Positions 46,110-54,900 of a stretch of DNA of 64,000 bases are shown one piece after another. This stretch comes from Tsuneonella deserti. GTDB lineage: Bacteria > Pseudomonadota > Alphaproteobacteria > Sphingomonadales > Sphingomonadaceae. The notes below the pieces were generated by a model. That model had not been told where the DNA came from. It did not search any database and worked only from the letters and a program-made list of their open reading frames with translations. A program made the translations under genes and the position numbers. The stretch spans positions 1,809,001 through 1,873,000 of the forward strand of contig NZ_BMKL01000001.1 in NCBI RefSeq assembly GCF_014644315.1, in the 5' to 3' direction. The number at the start of each line of letters is the position of its first letter. Position 1 is the first letter of the stretch.

Positions 46110-46186
46110 GCAGGGCTTGCCCGCCCCGTGGGCACCCTGGGGCCTTTAACCGAAGCGGTGGATGGCCTACCCTTGCGCGCAGGTGT

Positions 46187-46203
46187 TTGGCACGATTCTT
46201 GAA
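46187..46203 (+). promoter_or_regulatory. Sigma-54 (-24/-12) promoter of glnBA
   Basis: TTGGCACGATTCTTGAA matches the sigma-54 pattern: the -24 element TTGGCACGA is perfect and the -12 element reads TTGAA instead of TTGCA. It lies 33 bases before the glnB start. Sigma-54 plus NtrC control of glnB-glnA is known in many proteobacteria. An upstream NtrC site could not be fixed with confidence. Confidence 0.7.
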
Positions 46204-46212
46204 CATCGTGCC
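46189..46212. promoter_or_regulatory. Perfect inverted repeat overlapping the glnB promoter
   Basis: GGCACGAT and ATCGTGCC form a perfect 8-bp inverted repeat with an eight-base spacer. The left arm is part of the -24 element and the spacer holds the -12 element. It could be an operator that blocks sigma-54 polymerase or a leader stem; which is unknown. Confidence 0.5.
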
Positions 46213-46215
46213 TGA

Positions 46216-46575
<360 letters not shown>

Positions 46576-46628
46576 CTTGTCCGCCCTTCCCGGGGCGCCC
46601 GACCGAAACCAATTCAGCCTACCCCAGC

Positions 46629-46649
46629 CCCTCCCGCAGGCGGAGGGGG
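46629..46649 (+). other. Hairpin between glnB and glnA
   Basis: CCCCTCC (46629-46635) and GGAGGGG (46643-46649) form a 7-bp perfect stem with loop CGCAGGC, ending 18 bases before the glnA start and overlapping its GGAGGGGG ribosome site. No T-run follows, so it is not a terminator. It may shield the glnA ribosome site or be a copy of a dispersed palindrome. Confidence 0.5.
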
Positions 46650-46667
46650 ACCAGAAGGACCGCAAAG

Positions 46668-48077
46668 ATGCCTACAGCCAAGGAAGTGCTCGACCAGATC
46701 GCCGAACAGGAGATCGAATGGGTGGATCTCCGCTTCACCGATCCCAAGGGCAAGTGGCAGCACCTGACCATGGTCTCGAAGGTCCTCGGCGAGGACGAGC
46801 TCGAGGACGGACTGATGTTCGATGGTTCCTCGATCGCCGGGTGGAAGGCGATCAACGAGAGCGACATGATCCTGAAGCCCGACCTGGAACGGGTTTACGT
46901 CGATCCGTTCAGCGCGACGCCGATGATGATCGTCTTCTGCGACATCGTCGAACCCTCGACGGGAGAATGGTACGCGCGCGATCCGCGCTCGACCGCCAAG
47001 CGCGCGGAAAACTACCTCAAGTCGACCGGTATCGGCGACACTATCTACGTCGGCCCGGAAGCCGAGTTCTTCATGTTCGACGACGTGCGGTTCGAGGACG
47101 GCTATGCCGCTTCGGGCTACCGCCTCGACGACATCGAGCTGCCCACCAACACGGGCCGCGAGTACGAAGCGGGCAACCTCGCCCACCGCCCGCGCGCCAA
47201 GGGCGGCTACTTCCCCGTCGCCCCGGTCGACAGCGCAGTCGATATCCGCGGCGAGATGGTCACCACCATGCTCGAGATGGGCCTGCCGTGCGACAAGCAC
47301 CACCACGAGGTGGCCGCCGCGCAGCACGAACTGGGGCTCACCTTCGGCACGCTGGTCGAGACCGCCGACCGGATGCAGATCTACAAGTACGTCGTGCACC
47401 AGGTCGCTCACGCCTATGGCAAGACGGCCACTTTCATGCCCAAGCCGATCAAGGACGATAACGGCAGCGGCATGCATACCCACATGTCGATCTGGAACGA
47501 AGGCAAGCCGCTGTTTGCCGGCAACGGCTATGCCGGCCTGTCGGACATGTGCCTCTACTTCATCGGCGGCGTCATCAAGCATGCCAAGGCGCTGAACGCG
47601 TTCACCAACCCCACCACCAACAGCTACAAGCGGCTGGTGCCGGGGTTCGAGGCGCCGGTGTTGCTGGCTTATTCGGCGCGCAACCGTTCGGCTTCCTGCC
47701 GCATTCCCTACGGCACCGGCGAAAAGGCGAAGCGGGTGGAGTTCCGCTTCCCCGACGCGATGGCCAATCCCTACCTGTGCTACGCGGCGATGCTCATGGC
47801 CGGTCTCGACGGTATCCAGAACCGCATCCATCCGGGCGAGGCGATGGACAAGAACCTCTACGACCTGCCGCCCGCCGAACTGGCCGAAGTGCCGACCGTC
47901 TGCGGCTCTCTGCGCGAAGCGCTCGAAAGCCTTGAGGCCGATCACCAGTTCCTGCTCAAGGGCGACGTCTTCACCAAGGACCAGGTCGATGCCTACGTGG
48001 AGCTGCTGTGGGACGACGTGACCCGCTGGGAAACCACCCCCAGCCCGGTCGAATACGACATGTACTTCAGCTCCTGA
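46668..48077 (+). CDS. glnA: Glutamine synthetase type I
   Basis: A 469-residue dodecameric enzyme making glutamine from glutamate, ammonia and ATP. The beta-grasp start is [20 protein letters not shown], the catalytic region [20 protein letters not shown] and NRSASCRIP. The adenylylation site is Y398 in NLYDLPPAE, so the activity is controlled by GlnE, which answers to GlnB. The ATG at 46668 ([10 protein letters not shown]) follows GGAGGGGGACC. A strong terminator follows. Together with glnB it is the nitrogen assimilation unit of the window. Confidence 0.97.
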   Translation: MPTAKEVLDQIAEQEIEWVDLRFTDPKGKWQHLTMVSKVLGEDELEDGLMFDGSSIAGWKAINESDMILKPDLERVYVDPFSATPMMIVFCDIVEPSTGEWYARDPRSTAKRAENYLKSTGIGDTIYVGPEAEFFMFDDVRFEDGYAASGYRLDDIELPTNTGREYEAGNLAHRPRAKGGYFPVAPVDSAVDIRGEMVTTMLEMGLPCDKHHHEVAAAQHELGLTFGTLVETADRMQIYKYVVHQVAHAYGKTATFMPKPIKDDNGSGMHTHMSIWNEGKPLFAGNGYAGLSDMCLYFIGGVIKHAKALNAFTNPTTNSYKRLVPGFEAPVLLAYSARNRSASCRIPYGTGEKAKRVEFRFPDAMANPYLCYAAMLMAGLDGIQNRIHPGEAMDKNLYDLPPAELAEVPTVCGSLREALESLEADHQFLLKGDVFTKDQVDAYVELLWDDVTRWETTPSPVEYDMYFSS

Positions 48078-48101
48078 CGCACGGGGCGTTCGCAAGGCAA
48101 G

Positions 48102-48130
48102 GGGCGCTCGGGCGACCGGGCGCCCTTTTT
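48102..48130 (+). terminator. Rho-independent terminator of glnBA
   Basis: A 10-bp stem (GGGCGCTCGG and CCGGGCGCCC, one T-G pair) with a GCGA loop, followed by five T. It lies 25 bases after the glnA stop. Confidence 0.9.
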
Positions 48131-48147
48131 CTCACGGCAACGCAGCG

Positions 48148-48177
48148 AATGGCCGCTTACGACCCCACTGCGGACAT
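48148..48177. repeat. Degenerate palindromic repeat, copy A
   Basis: This 30-base segment starts AATGGCCGCTT and ends CACTGCGGACAT, with imperfect inverted ends. It shares its right half with the repeat at 49046-49066 (15 of 19 bases) and its left half with that at 48975-49005. The pattern looks like a decayed copy of a dispersed repeat. It sits between the glnA terminator and the LRR gene end. Confidence 0.45.
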
Positions 48178-48184
48178 CCCGCAT

Positions 48185-48931
48185 TCAACGCGTCGGCCGC
48201 ACAGCAGTCCACAATTCGGATCGGAACCAGTCGCACACCAAGGTGGGCTTGGAGGCTTTCAGCCTGTCGAATTCCGCTTTCGGTGCGACGCAGGCGATGC
48301 GGAGATACGCAAGATTGGAACAGTGAGCCAACGGCGCGAGGCTCTTGTCGGCGAGTGTCGTCGAGACGCCGAGAAATGCTGTCAGCGAACGAAGGCCCGC
48401 AAGCGGCTCAAGGCTGGCAATTCTGTAAGGACTTCACATCCCGCCTTCGATCCCGATGACCTCAAGATGATGGGCTTCACGAAGCCAATCCAGGTCCGCC
48501 ATCCTCTTTGGATTGGTGATGATCAGGGTGCGAAGCGCCGGAAGTTCAAGCAGGGCTCGAAAATCGGCAATATTTCGGGGACTGTCGATGCTCAGGAAGG
48601 TAAGCTGCTCCAGTCCAAGCAGAGGCGTGAGGTCCTTCGCGACCACCGGCCACTCAAGCTCAAGCCGCTCCAAATTTGTGAGTTTGGCGATCTCGACCAG
48701 GAACGGTTGATCGATGTTCCCGCTGATCAGATGCCGCAGGTTGTTCCGCTCGCCCAATCCCCGATAATTGAGCTTTTGCCTCCCTATCCAGGCTTTCGTG
48801 GCATGAACAGGAATGTCGTGAGCCTCTTTGTAAGCGTGCTTCTCACGCCATTCCGAAAGGTCGCGATCCACGTGTCCGCGAAAACGCGCATTCAATGCGC
48901 TTTCCAGAGGACTAGTATCCACTTCCTGCAC
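48185..48931 (-). pseudogene. Leucine-rich-repeat protein gene interrupted by in-frame TGA
   Basis: A minus-strand frame codes for LRR-type sequence: NLERLELEWPVVAKDLTPLL, then LTFLSIDSPRNIADFRALLE, LRTLIITNPKRMADLDWLR and LEVIGIEGGM, ending at TGA (48434-48436). In the same frame the repeats go on for 83 codons after it (SPYRIASLEPLAGLRSLTAF, then LAPLAHCSNLAYLRIACVAP) to a second TGA at 48185. The protein would be about 248 residues uninterrupted. The first stop may be a single-base mutation, a sequencing error or recoding. The GTG at 48931, behind GGGAGAGAGGGCGAG, is the likely start; the upstream ATG at 48994 lies inside a repeat. No signal peptide and no known function. Confidence 0.75.
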
Positions 48932-48974
48932 CTCGCCCTCTCTCCCTCTGTGAAGCACATTGCAGGCCAGTCTT

Positions 48975-49066
48975 AATGTCCGATTTCCACCCATTGCTAG
49001 CCGTTGGAGCGACCAACCACGGAGCCTGTCAGCGGACCAGCGGCAAACGACCCCATTGTGGTCGTT
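48975..49066. repeat. Degenerate palindromic repeat, copies B and C
   Basis: Copy B (48975-49005, AATGTCCGATTTCCACC and on) and copy C (49046-49066) lie 40 bases apart. Copy C has a perfect 7-bp stem, AACGACC and GGTCGTT, with a 7-base loop. Both are related to copy A on the other side of the LRR gene. They may be parts of one larger repeat. The region between is otherwise featureless. Confidence 0.45.
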
Positions 49067-49090
49067 CGCCTTCGATGAGACGCTGCACCC

Positions 49091-49348
49091 ATGGCTAAAG
49101 GTTTCGTATGCCCCGTTTGCGGATACAACGACCCAGCTTGCCCGCCATATGCAGATAAGCAGGACGAGTGGTATCAAGAGATATGTCCCTCCTGCGGCAC
49201 TCAGTTCGGCTATGGCGATGCGAGTCTGAGCCACGAAGAACTGCGGCGTCGGTGGCTTGCCTCAGGAGCGAACTGGTGGTCGCCCAACCCGCCCCCGAGC
49301 ACTTTCGATGGCATGAAGGAGCTTCGACAGGCAGGATTGCTCGATTAG
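49091..49348 (+). CDS. Small zinc-ribbon (CPCC-like) protein
   Basis: An 85-residue protein with two Cys pairs, CPVCGY (7-10) and CPSCGTQFGYGD (33-36), spaced as in zinc ribbons of the cysteine-rich CPCC type. A helical tail follows (LSHEELRRRWLASGANWWS). Such small proteins are often found in accessory DNA next to immunity or repeat genes. The GC content is lower than in surrounding core genes. No partner is identified; a zinc-binding role is inferred from the motif. Confidence 0.7.
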   Translation: MAKGFVCPVCGYNDPACPPYADKQDEWYQEICPSCGTQFGYGDASLSHEELRRRWLASGANWWSPNPPPSTFDGMKELRQAGLLD

Positions 49349-49487
49349 CCAAGCGTCCGCTTCCCACCCCATCGCCAGACACTGGATCCGGGCTCGCTCT
49401 CCAGCCCATCCTTCAGAAAACGATTTTCCTACAGCGGCCCCTAGGGCCTAGATCCCCCGCCTCTTTCACTTCGGCGAGGCGGCACAG

Positions 49488-50108
49488 ATGCAGCGCAAGA
49501 TCATTTTCGACGCAGTCCGGCGGATGCTCGGACGCGGGTTCAGGAGGGACGAAGTGGCCGCGCTGGACCGCGCGATCGAGCGCGCCTCTGCCGAGACTGG
49601 ATTTCCTTCCCAGGACAGTGGTCCAGGCGGTCCATCGATCCAACACGGGCTACGCGAAGTGAGCCCGCAGGGGCTTGCGCTGATCCGCGAATTCGAAGGC
49701 TGCGCGAAGCGGCGCGCGGACGGGTTGTTCGAAGCCTATCCCGATCCCGGCACAGGCGGGGCGCCGTGGACGGTCGGGTGGGGCGCTACCGGGCCGGACA
49801 TCGGGCCGGACACCGTCTGGACCCGCGAAGAGTGCGACCGTCGCCTTCTCGCCGACGTGGCCCGCCATGCCGCTCAGGTCGCGGCCGCCATCGGCCAGGC
49901 CCCCACCAGCCAGAACCAGTTCGATGCCCTCGTCAGCTTCCACTACAACACGGGGGCGATCTCACGCGCTACGCTCACCAGGCTCCATCGGGCGGGCGAC
50001 TTTGCCGGCGCGGAGCGCGAGTTCAGCCGCTGGAACCGCGGCGGTAGCAGGGTCCTGCCGGGGCTTGTCCGGCGCAGGGCAGCCGAGGCCAGGCTGTACC
50101 GCACGTGA
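49488..50108 (+). CDS. Phage-type lysozyme (GH24 endolysin family)
   Basis: A 206-residue muramidase-like protein. An N-terminal region of about 60 residues has no match. The catalytic domain starts LALIREFEGC (catalytic Glu) and goes on to YPDPGTGGAPWTVGWGAT, which supplies the Asp and Thr of the T4-lysozyme triad, and FDALVSFHYNTGAISRATL. It has no signal peptide. No holin, spanin or other phage gene is near, so it is either a prophage remnant or a domesticated lysozyme. The expected substrate is peptidoglycan. Confidence 0.88.
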   Translation: MQRKIIFDAVRRMLGRGFRRDEVAALDRAIERASAETGFPSQDSGPGGPSIQHGLREVSPQGLALIREFEGCAKRRADGLFEAYPDPGTGGAPWTVGWGATGPDIGPDTVWTREECDRRLLADVARHAAQVAAAIGQAPTSQNQFDALVSFHYNTGAISRATLTRLHRAGDFAGAEREFSRWNRGGSRVLPGLVRRRAAEARLYRT

Positions 50109-50209
50109 GCCGTTCGCGGGCGGGCATCACGCTCCTGCGGAATCGTTGTTTCCGGTTAATGGAACCGACTCGCGGAGGCCGCCGTTTCACCGCCCAAAGG
50201 AGTTAACTT

Positions 50210-51274
50210 ATGCGTATTTTCCTCATGGGCGCGGCGGCAATCGCCCTCGCCGCGAGTGGCGCCTCGGCTGACCCCGGCAAGGGGAATGGCGGCGGACATG
50301 GCAATGGCGGTGGCAAGATGGCTGCTGCTGGCGGCCCATCTCACGGCGGAGGCCACGGCCAGGCGCAAGCGAACAAGGGCAAGGGACCCCAGGCCGATGC
50401 CGGTCGTGCGATGAAGGCCGACCATGGCCCGGTCCGCGTTGCCCAGGGCAAGCCCGAGAAGGCCGCCAAGGGCCCGGCCGTGCGTTCCCAGGGGAACTCA
50501 AAGGCCAATGGCAAGGCCCACGCCAAGGCCGCCAAGGCCAATGCAAAGGAAATCAGGCGCGATGTTCGCGACTACCGGGACGTGCGCGACGTGCGCGAAG
50601 TGCGCTACGATCGTGACAGGCGCGACCGGGACGACAACGTGCGGGTTGTCCGCTCATTCGTCGGCTTCGACCGGGATGTGAACCGCGGCCTCGTCAACGG
50701 GTGCCCCCCGGGCCTCGCCAAGAAGAACAACGGCTGTCTCCCCCCGGGGCTGGCCAAGGATCGCAACGATTACCGCGATTACCGCAGCGACTACTACCGC
50801 CCCTCGTGGTTCGGTTACGACGCGCCGCGGGACGGCCGTTACTACTACGATGCCGGATATCTCTATCGCGTGAACGATCGCGGTTCGGTGCTCGGCTACC
50901 TGCCGCTGCTGGGCGGCGCGCTGTCGGTCGGCAATCCGTGGCCTAGCTATTACGAACCGGTGCCGGTGCCCGATTACTACTCCCAGTACTACAACCTGGG
51001 CCCGGTGAATTCATACCGTTATGCCGACGACGTGCTCTACCGGGTCGATCCGCAAAGCAACATGATCACTTCGATCGCGGCGTTGCTGACGGGTGACCAG
51101 TTCGCGGTCGGCCAGCCGATGCCTGCCGGGTACGATATCTACAATGTGCCCTACGGCTACCGTGACCAGTATTACGATACGCCCCAGGCGAACTATCGCT
51201 ACGCCGACGGCTACGTCTACCAGGTCGATCCGAAGACCCAGTTGATCGCCGCCGTGATCCAGCTGCTGACGTAA
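50210..51274 (+). CDS. Secreted repeat protein with YRYAD-type units
   Basis: A 354-residue exported protein. A signal peptide (MRIFLMGAAAIALAASGASA) leads into a Gly/His/Lys/Ala-rich low-complexity stretch (20-115) and a charged Arg/Asp stretch (RDYRDVRDVREVRYDRDRRD). The C-terminal ~170 residues hold three diverged repeats of about 45 residues, each built on a YRYADxxLYRVDP core. The first (YYYDAGYLYRVNDRGSVLG) is the most changed. The family is unnamed, though RcnB-like proteins share the composition. It is probably a surface or periplasmic structural protein. Confidence 0.75.
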   Translation: MRIFLMGAAAIALAASGASADPGKGNGGGHGNGGGKMAAAGGPSHGGGHGQAQANKGKGPQADAGRAMKADHGPVRVAQGKPEKAAKGPAVRSQGNSKANGKAHAKAAKANAKEIRRDVRDYRDVRDVREVRYDRDRRDRDDNVRVVRSFVGFDRDVNRGLVNGCPPGLAKKNNGCLPPGLAKDRNDYRDYRSDYYRPSWFGYDAPRDGRYYYDAGYLYRVNDRGSVLGYLPLLGGALSVGNPWPSYYEPVPVPDYYSQYYNLGPVNSYRYADDVLYRVDPQSNMITSIAALLTGDQFAVGQPMPAGYDIYNVPYGYRDQYYDTPQANYRYADGYVYQVDPKTQLIAAVIQLLT

Positions 51275-51285
51275 GGGGGCGCACG

Positions 51286-51861
51286 ATGAACAACCACCGT
51301 TTGATCGGAGCCCTTGCGGCTGTCGCCCTGCTTGCACCGCTCGGTGCCTGCTCCAAGGCGGACGAGAAGAGCGCGCCGACCGCGCAGGCGAGCAACGGCA
51401 CGCTGGCCGCCGAACTGGGCGGCGCGCCGGGCCTGACGACATTCTCGACCGCGCTTGCCGATGCCGGGCTTGGCGACGTGTTCGACGGGCCGGGCAGCTA
51501 TACCGTGCTCGCCCCGGACGACGACGCCTTTGCCAAGCTGGACCAGGGCGGCAAGACGCTGACAGATCCGGCTCACCGGGCCGAGCTGGTGGCGGTCATG
51601 CGGGGGCATATCCTGCCGGGGCACCTGACCCCGGAGGCGATCCGCAAGGCCGTGGCCGACAAGAAGGGCCCCGTCTCGATGCGATCGCTGGACGAAAGCA
51701 TGGTGACCTTCACCACCGATGGCGACACGATTGTCGTCACCGGGGCGGACGGCGGCAAGGCCAGGGTGGACGGCGCCGCGCTTGTCGCCAGCAACGGCGT
51801 GGTCCTCCCGCTCGACGGACTGGTCAAATCGCCTCCGCCAGTGAGCGCCGAACCAAGCTGA
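51286..51861 (+). CDS. Fasciclin-domain lipoprotein
   Basis: A 191-residue lipoprotein (lipobox LAPLGAC, Cys at 22). One FAS1 domain covers about 45-180: GLTTFSTALADAGLGDVFDG, YTVLAPDDDAFAKLDQGG, VMRGHILPGHLTPEAIRKAV and VVLPLDGLV. FAS1 domains mediate adhesion. It begins 11 bases after the repeat protein and is probably co-transcribed with it. A strong terminator follows. Confidence 0.9.
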   Translation: MNNHRLIGALAAVALLAPLGACSKADEKSAPTAQASNGTLAAELGGAPGLTTFSTALADAGLGDVFDGPGSYTVLAPDDDAFAKLDQGGKTLTDPAHRAELVAVMRGHILPGHLTPEAIRKAVADKKGPVSMRSLDESMVTFTTDGDTIVVTGADGGKARVDGAALVASNGVVLPLDGLVKSPPPVSAEPS

Positions 51862-51879
51862 TCATCTCCGTCGATCGGC

Positions 51880-51917
51880 AAAGCCCGGAGGGTGCCGCGT
51901 GCACCTCCCGGGCTTTT
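51880..51917. terminator. Bidirectional terminator between fasciclin and tamB
   Basis: AAAGCCCGGAGGGTGC pairs with GCACCTCCCGGGCTTTT, one bulge, with a short loop. T-runs flank the stem on both strands, so it can end transcription from the fasciclin gene and from tamB, whose stop lies at 51926. Confidence 0.85.
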
Positions 51918-51925
51918 GGTGCCGG

Positions 51926-54900
51926 TCAGTAGTCCCTGCTGGCTTTCGCTACGATCGACTCGCGACCGATGGTCGAAATGCTTCCCAGGATGGACAGCCA
52001 GGAGGTGATGCGGAATTCTGCCTGGGTTGCGCTATAGCCCCGTCCGTCGGTGATGATCTCCACGTAGAACCGCCGGCCGATGTTCTTGCCCAGCGCGATG
52101 GCCGTGCCGCGTCCGAGGGCCTGGTCCGCACTGACTATGCGCAGCCGGTCGAGTCCGATGGCGGTGCGCAGCTTGTTGATCGGGTCGAGCCCGCCGCCGC
52201 CCCTCAAGGAGGCAAGCGCCGATCCGAGCTGGAGCACGTCGGTGGCCGACAGCTCGGTGATCGAACCGCCGAACAGCAGGCGCGAGAGGATTTCTTCCTC
52301 GGGAAGCCCGGGAAGGGACTGGAAGGTAATCTCGGGCTCCAGCGCGCTGCCCTGCACCTTGACCGTCACGTCGAGCCCGTCCTTCTCCGTCTCGGCAACG
52401 ATGTCGAGGCGGGGATCGATCGGTACGCTCTCGTCGAAATTGATGACCCCGCGCGTGAGCTGGAAGCGCGTGCCGGCGAAGGAGTAATCTCCGCGGACGA
52501 CCCGCGCCGTTCCCCCGAGCCGTGGGTTGTCCGTAGTCCCGCGAACGCGCACGTTGGCGCTCCATTCGCTGTCGAGCCCCATCCCGTCGACATCGACCCG
52601 CGCCGGCGCGCGTGCATCGATCAGGTAGCGCCACGGCCGGGAGGCCACCGGACGCGGACCGGTGTCGAACGGCAGGTTGATCTCGCGCGTCTTGATCTGC
52701 GGCAAACGCTCGTCGGCGGCCGCGGTCCCGAGCCTCCAGGCTGCCCGGTCAACCAGCAACCGGCCCGCGATCGTCCCGCCGATTCCGTCGGAAACGATGC
52801 GCATCGGCCCGGTGACGGTTGCCGCGAGGCCGTTCGCATTGAGCAATGCCGCGTTGCGCGCGGCGATGCGGATGTCGAGCTGCGGACCCTTGCGCCCGAG
52901 ATCCTCGAGGACGACCGTCCCGCTGCCGACGACGCTGCCGTTGTTCGCCGTGGTGCCGCGGAAGCTGGTGAGCGTCAGCCGCGATCCCGCAAACGTGCCA
53001 CGCGCCGTGACATTGCGGATGTCGGTGCCGGACAGGCTCGATTGCAGGCGGAGATTGTTGCTCGCCAGCGATCCGCGCACCTGCGGAGTGGCAAGCGACC
53101 CGGTGACGTCGGCGGCGACCGATAGCGGACCGGTCAGATCGAAAGCGTCGACCGCGGCCAGTCGCCACAGTGCATCGGCCGGGCCATTGTATCGCAGCTG
53201 GGCAAACAGGTCGCCCGCGCGAAGTCGGTCATACAGCGCACCCGAGCTCGGCAAATCGACGATGCGCCCCTGCAGCCGCCCGCGGCGCTGGCCGCCCTCG
53301 TCGATCACCGCGCGCGTTTCGAGGCGTTGCGGCGTCAGCCGCAGCACCAGCGCGAGGTCGATGGGTTTGGAGGTCAAAACGAGGCCTGAGCGGGTGAGCC
53401 CGGCCACCTTCACCCGTGCTTCTCCGGTCGGCACGCCGCGACGGTCGGTGGTGAAATCGACCAGCCCCGAAATCTTTCCGCCGAGCCCGAGGTCGGCGTA
53501 GATGTCGGCGACGGACAGCGGCATGTCCGCGAGCTGGAGGTGCGCCTCGGTCCGTCCACCGCCGAACTCGCCCGAAGCGATGATCGCCCCTCCGGCGAAG
53601 TTCACCTGGGTTGGCTGCAACTGCCAGCCTCCGTCGCGCTGGCGAACAAGCACGGCGCGGCGGGGCATCGCGATCGGCCGCCCCGCAAACTCACCACGCG
53701 CGGCCACGGCCACCTGGTCGGGGGCGACGTTGGCGTTGAGCTGGAGCGCGAACCGGCTGCCGCGGCGCCCCGCGATCGAGGCGGTCACCGTGCCGCGGCC
53801 GTTCTCGAGATCGGCCCGCGCCGCCAACCGCCCGATAAACAGGCTGCCGTAGCTGATGCCCTGGGCATAGACACTGCCGCCAATCGTGCTGCGCCCCTTC
53901 ACCAGGAGACCGCTGGCCTCGATCCGAGCCTGTGCGATGGACAGCGGAGTCTCGCCCCCGAACCGCGCCTGGTTGGCGGTTACGTCGATGTCGAAGGCCT
54001 GCCCGCCGCTCCGTGGGCTCAGGGCGATCGTGCCGTCGAGCCCGCCCCCGGCCAGCGCCAGGGTACCGGATGCCGCGCCGTTGCCCAGGGTCAGGGTTCC
54101 GGACACCGAGGTCTTCCACACGTCCAGCTTGCGGATCGCCAGGCGCGTCGGCCCCCGCGCTGGCGCGAACAGGTCGATGGTTCCCTGGAATGGTCCGAGC
54201 ATCGACTGGCCGCGTGTCTCTATCGCGAACCCGTCGTTGATCGGTGCAATCGCGACGCGGACGTTCTCCAGCCCCGCCGACGGCAGGGGGCTGGCGAACA
54301 CCAGGACCGCCTCCGGCCCGCGCGCGGTGTAGGCGCCCTCGACCGTGAATGCGCCATAATCGACGTGACGTCCGCGCCCTGCGACGCTGGTGCGGCCCGG
54401 GCGGATCATCCCGTCGAGCGTCAGGTTGAGCTTGGCCGCGCTCAGGCGGACGCCGCGAAAGTCGAACGGCTGCTCCGCGCCCGTTGTGATCCCACCGCTG
54501 AACGAGATTGCCGGGCCGGCGAGGTTGGCGAGCGTGGCGTTGGTCACGCGCGGGATGCGCCCGCGGAAGTCGGCCGACAGGGTCCACGGCGCGCTGCCGA
54601 AGGTTGCGACGATGTTCGCGCCGCCGTTGACCGCTCCGATGTCCGGAAGTTGGAGCCCGTTCGCGGTGACCGGGCCGGCCACGCGGTAGCTACCTTTCGA
54701 CGTGTCGCCCGCAAACGCGAGACGGGCGCTGGCGCCCGGAAAATTGATGGCAAGGCCCTCGCCGGTCAGCTTGCTCCCCTGGTAGCGGACGATGCCCCTG
54801 AGGGTGCCGCCGACGAGCCGCGGATCGACTTGCGCGGTGCCGGTCACGATCCGCGCCACGCGCGCGTCGAGCGGAACTGTCCAGCGCGTGCCGTCGTAGG

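Noticed and set aside
49488..50108. Prophage centred on the lysozyme gene
   Set aside because: No integrase, holin, terminase, structural gene or attachment site lies within several kilobases.
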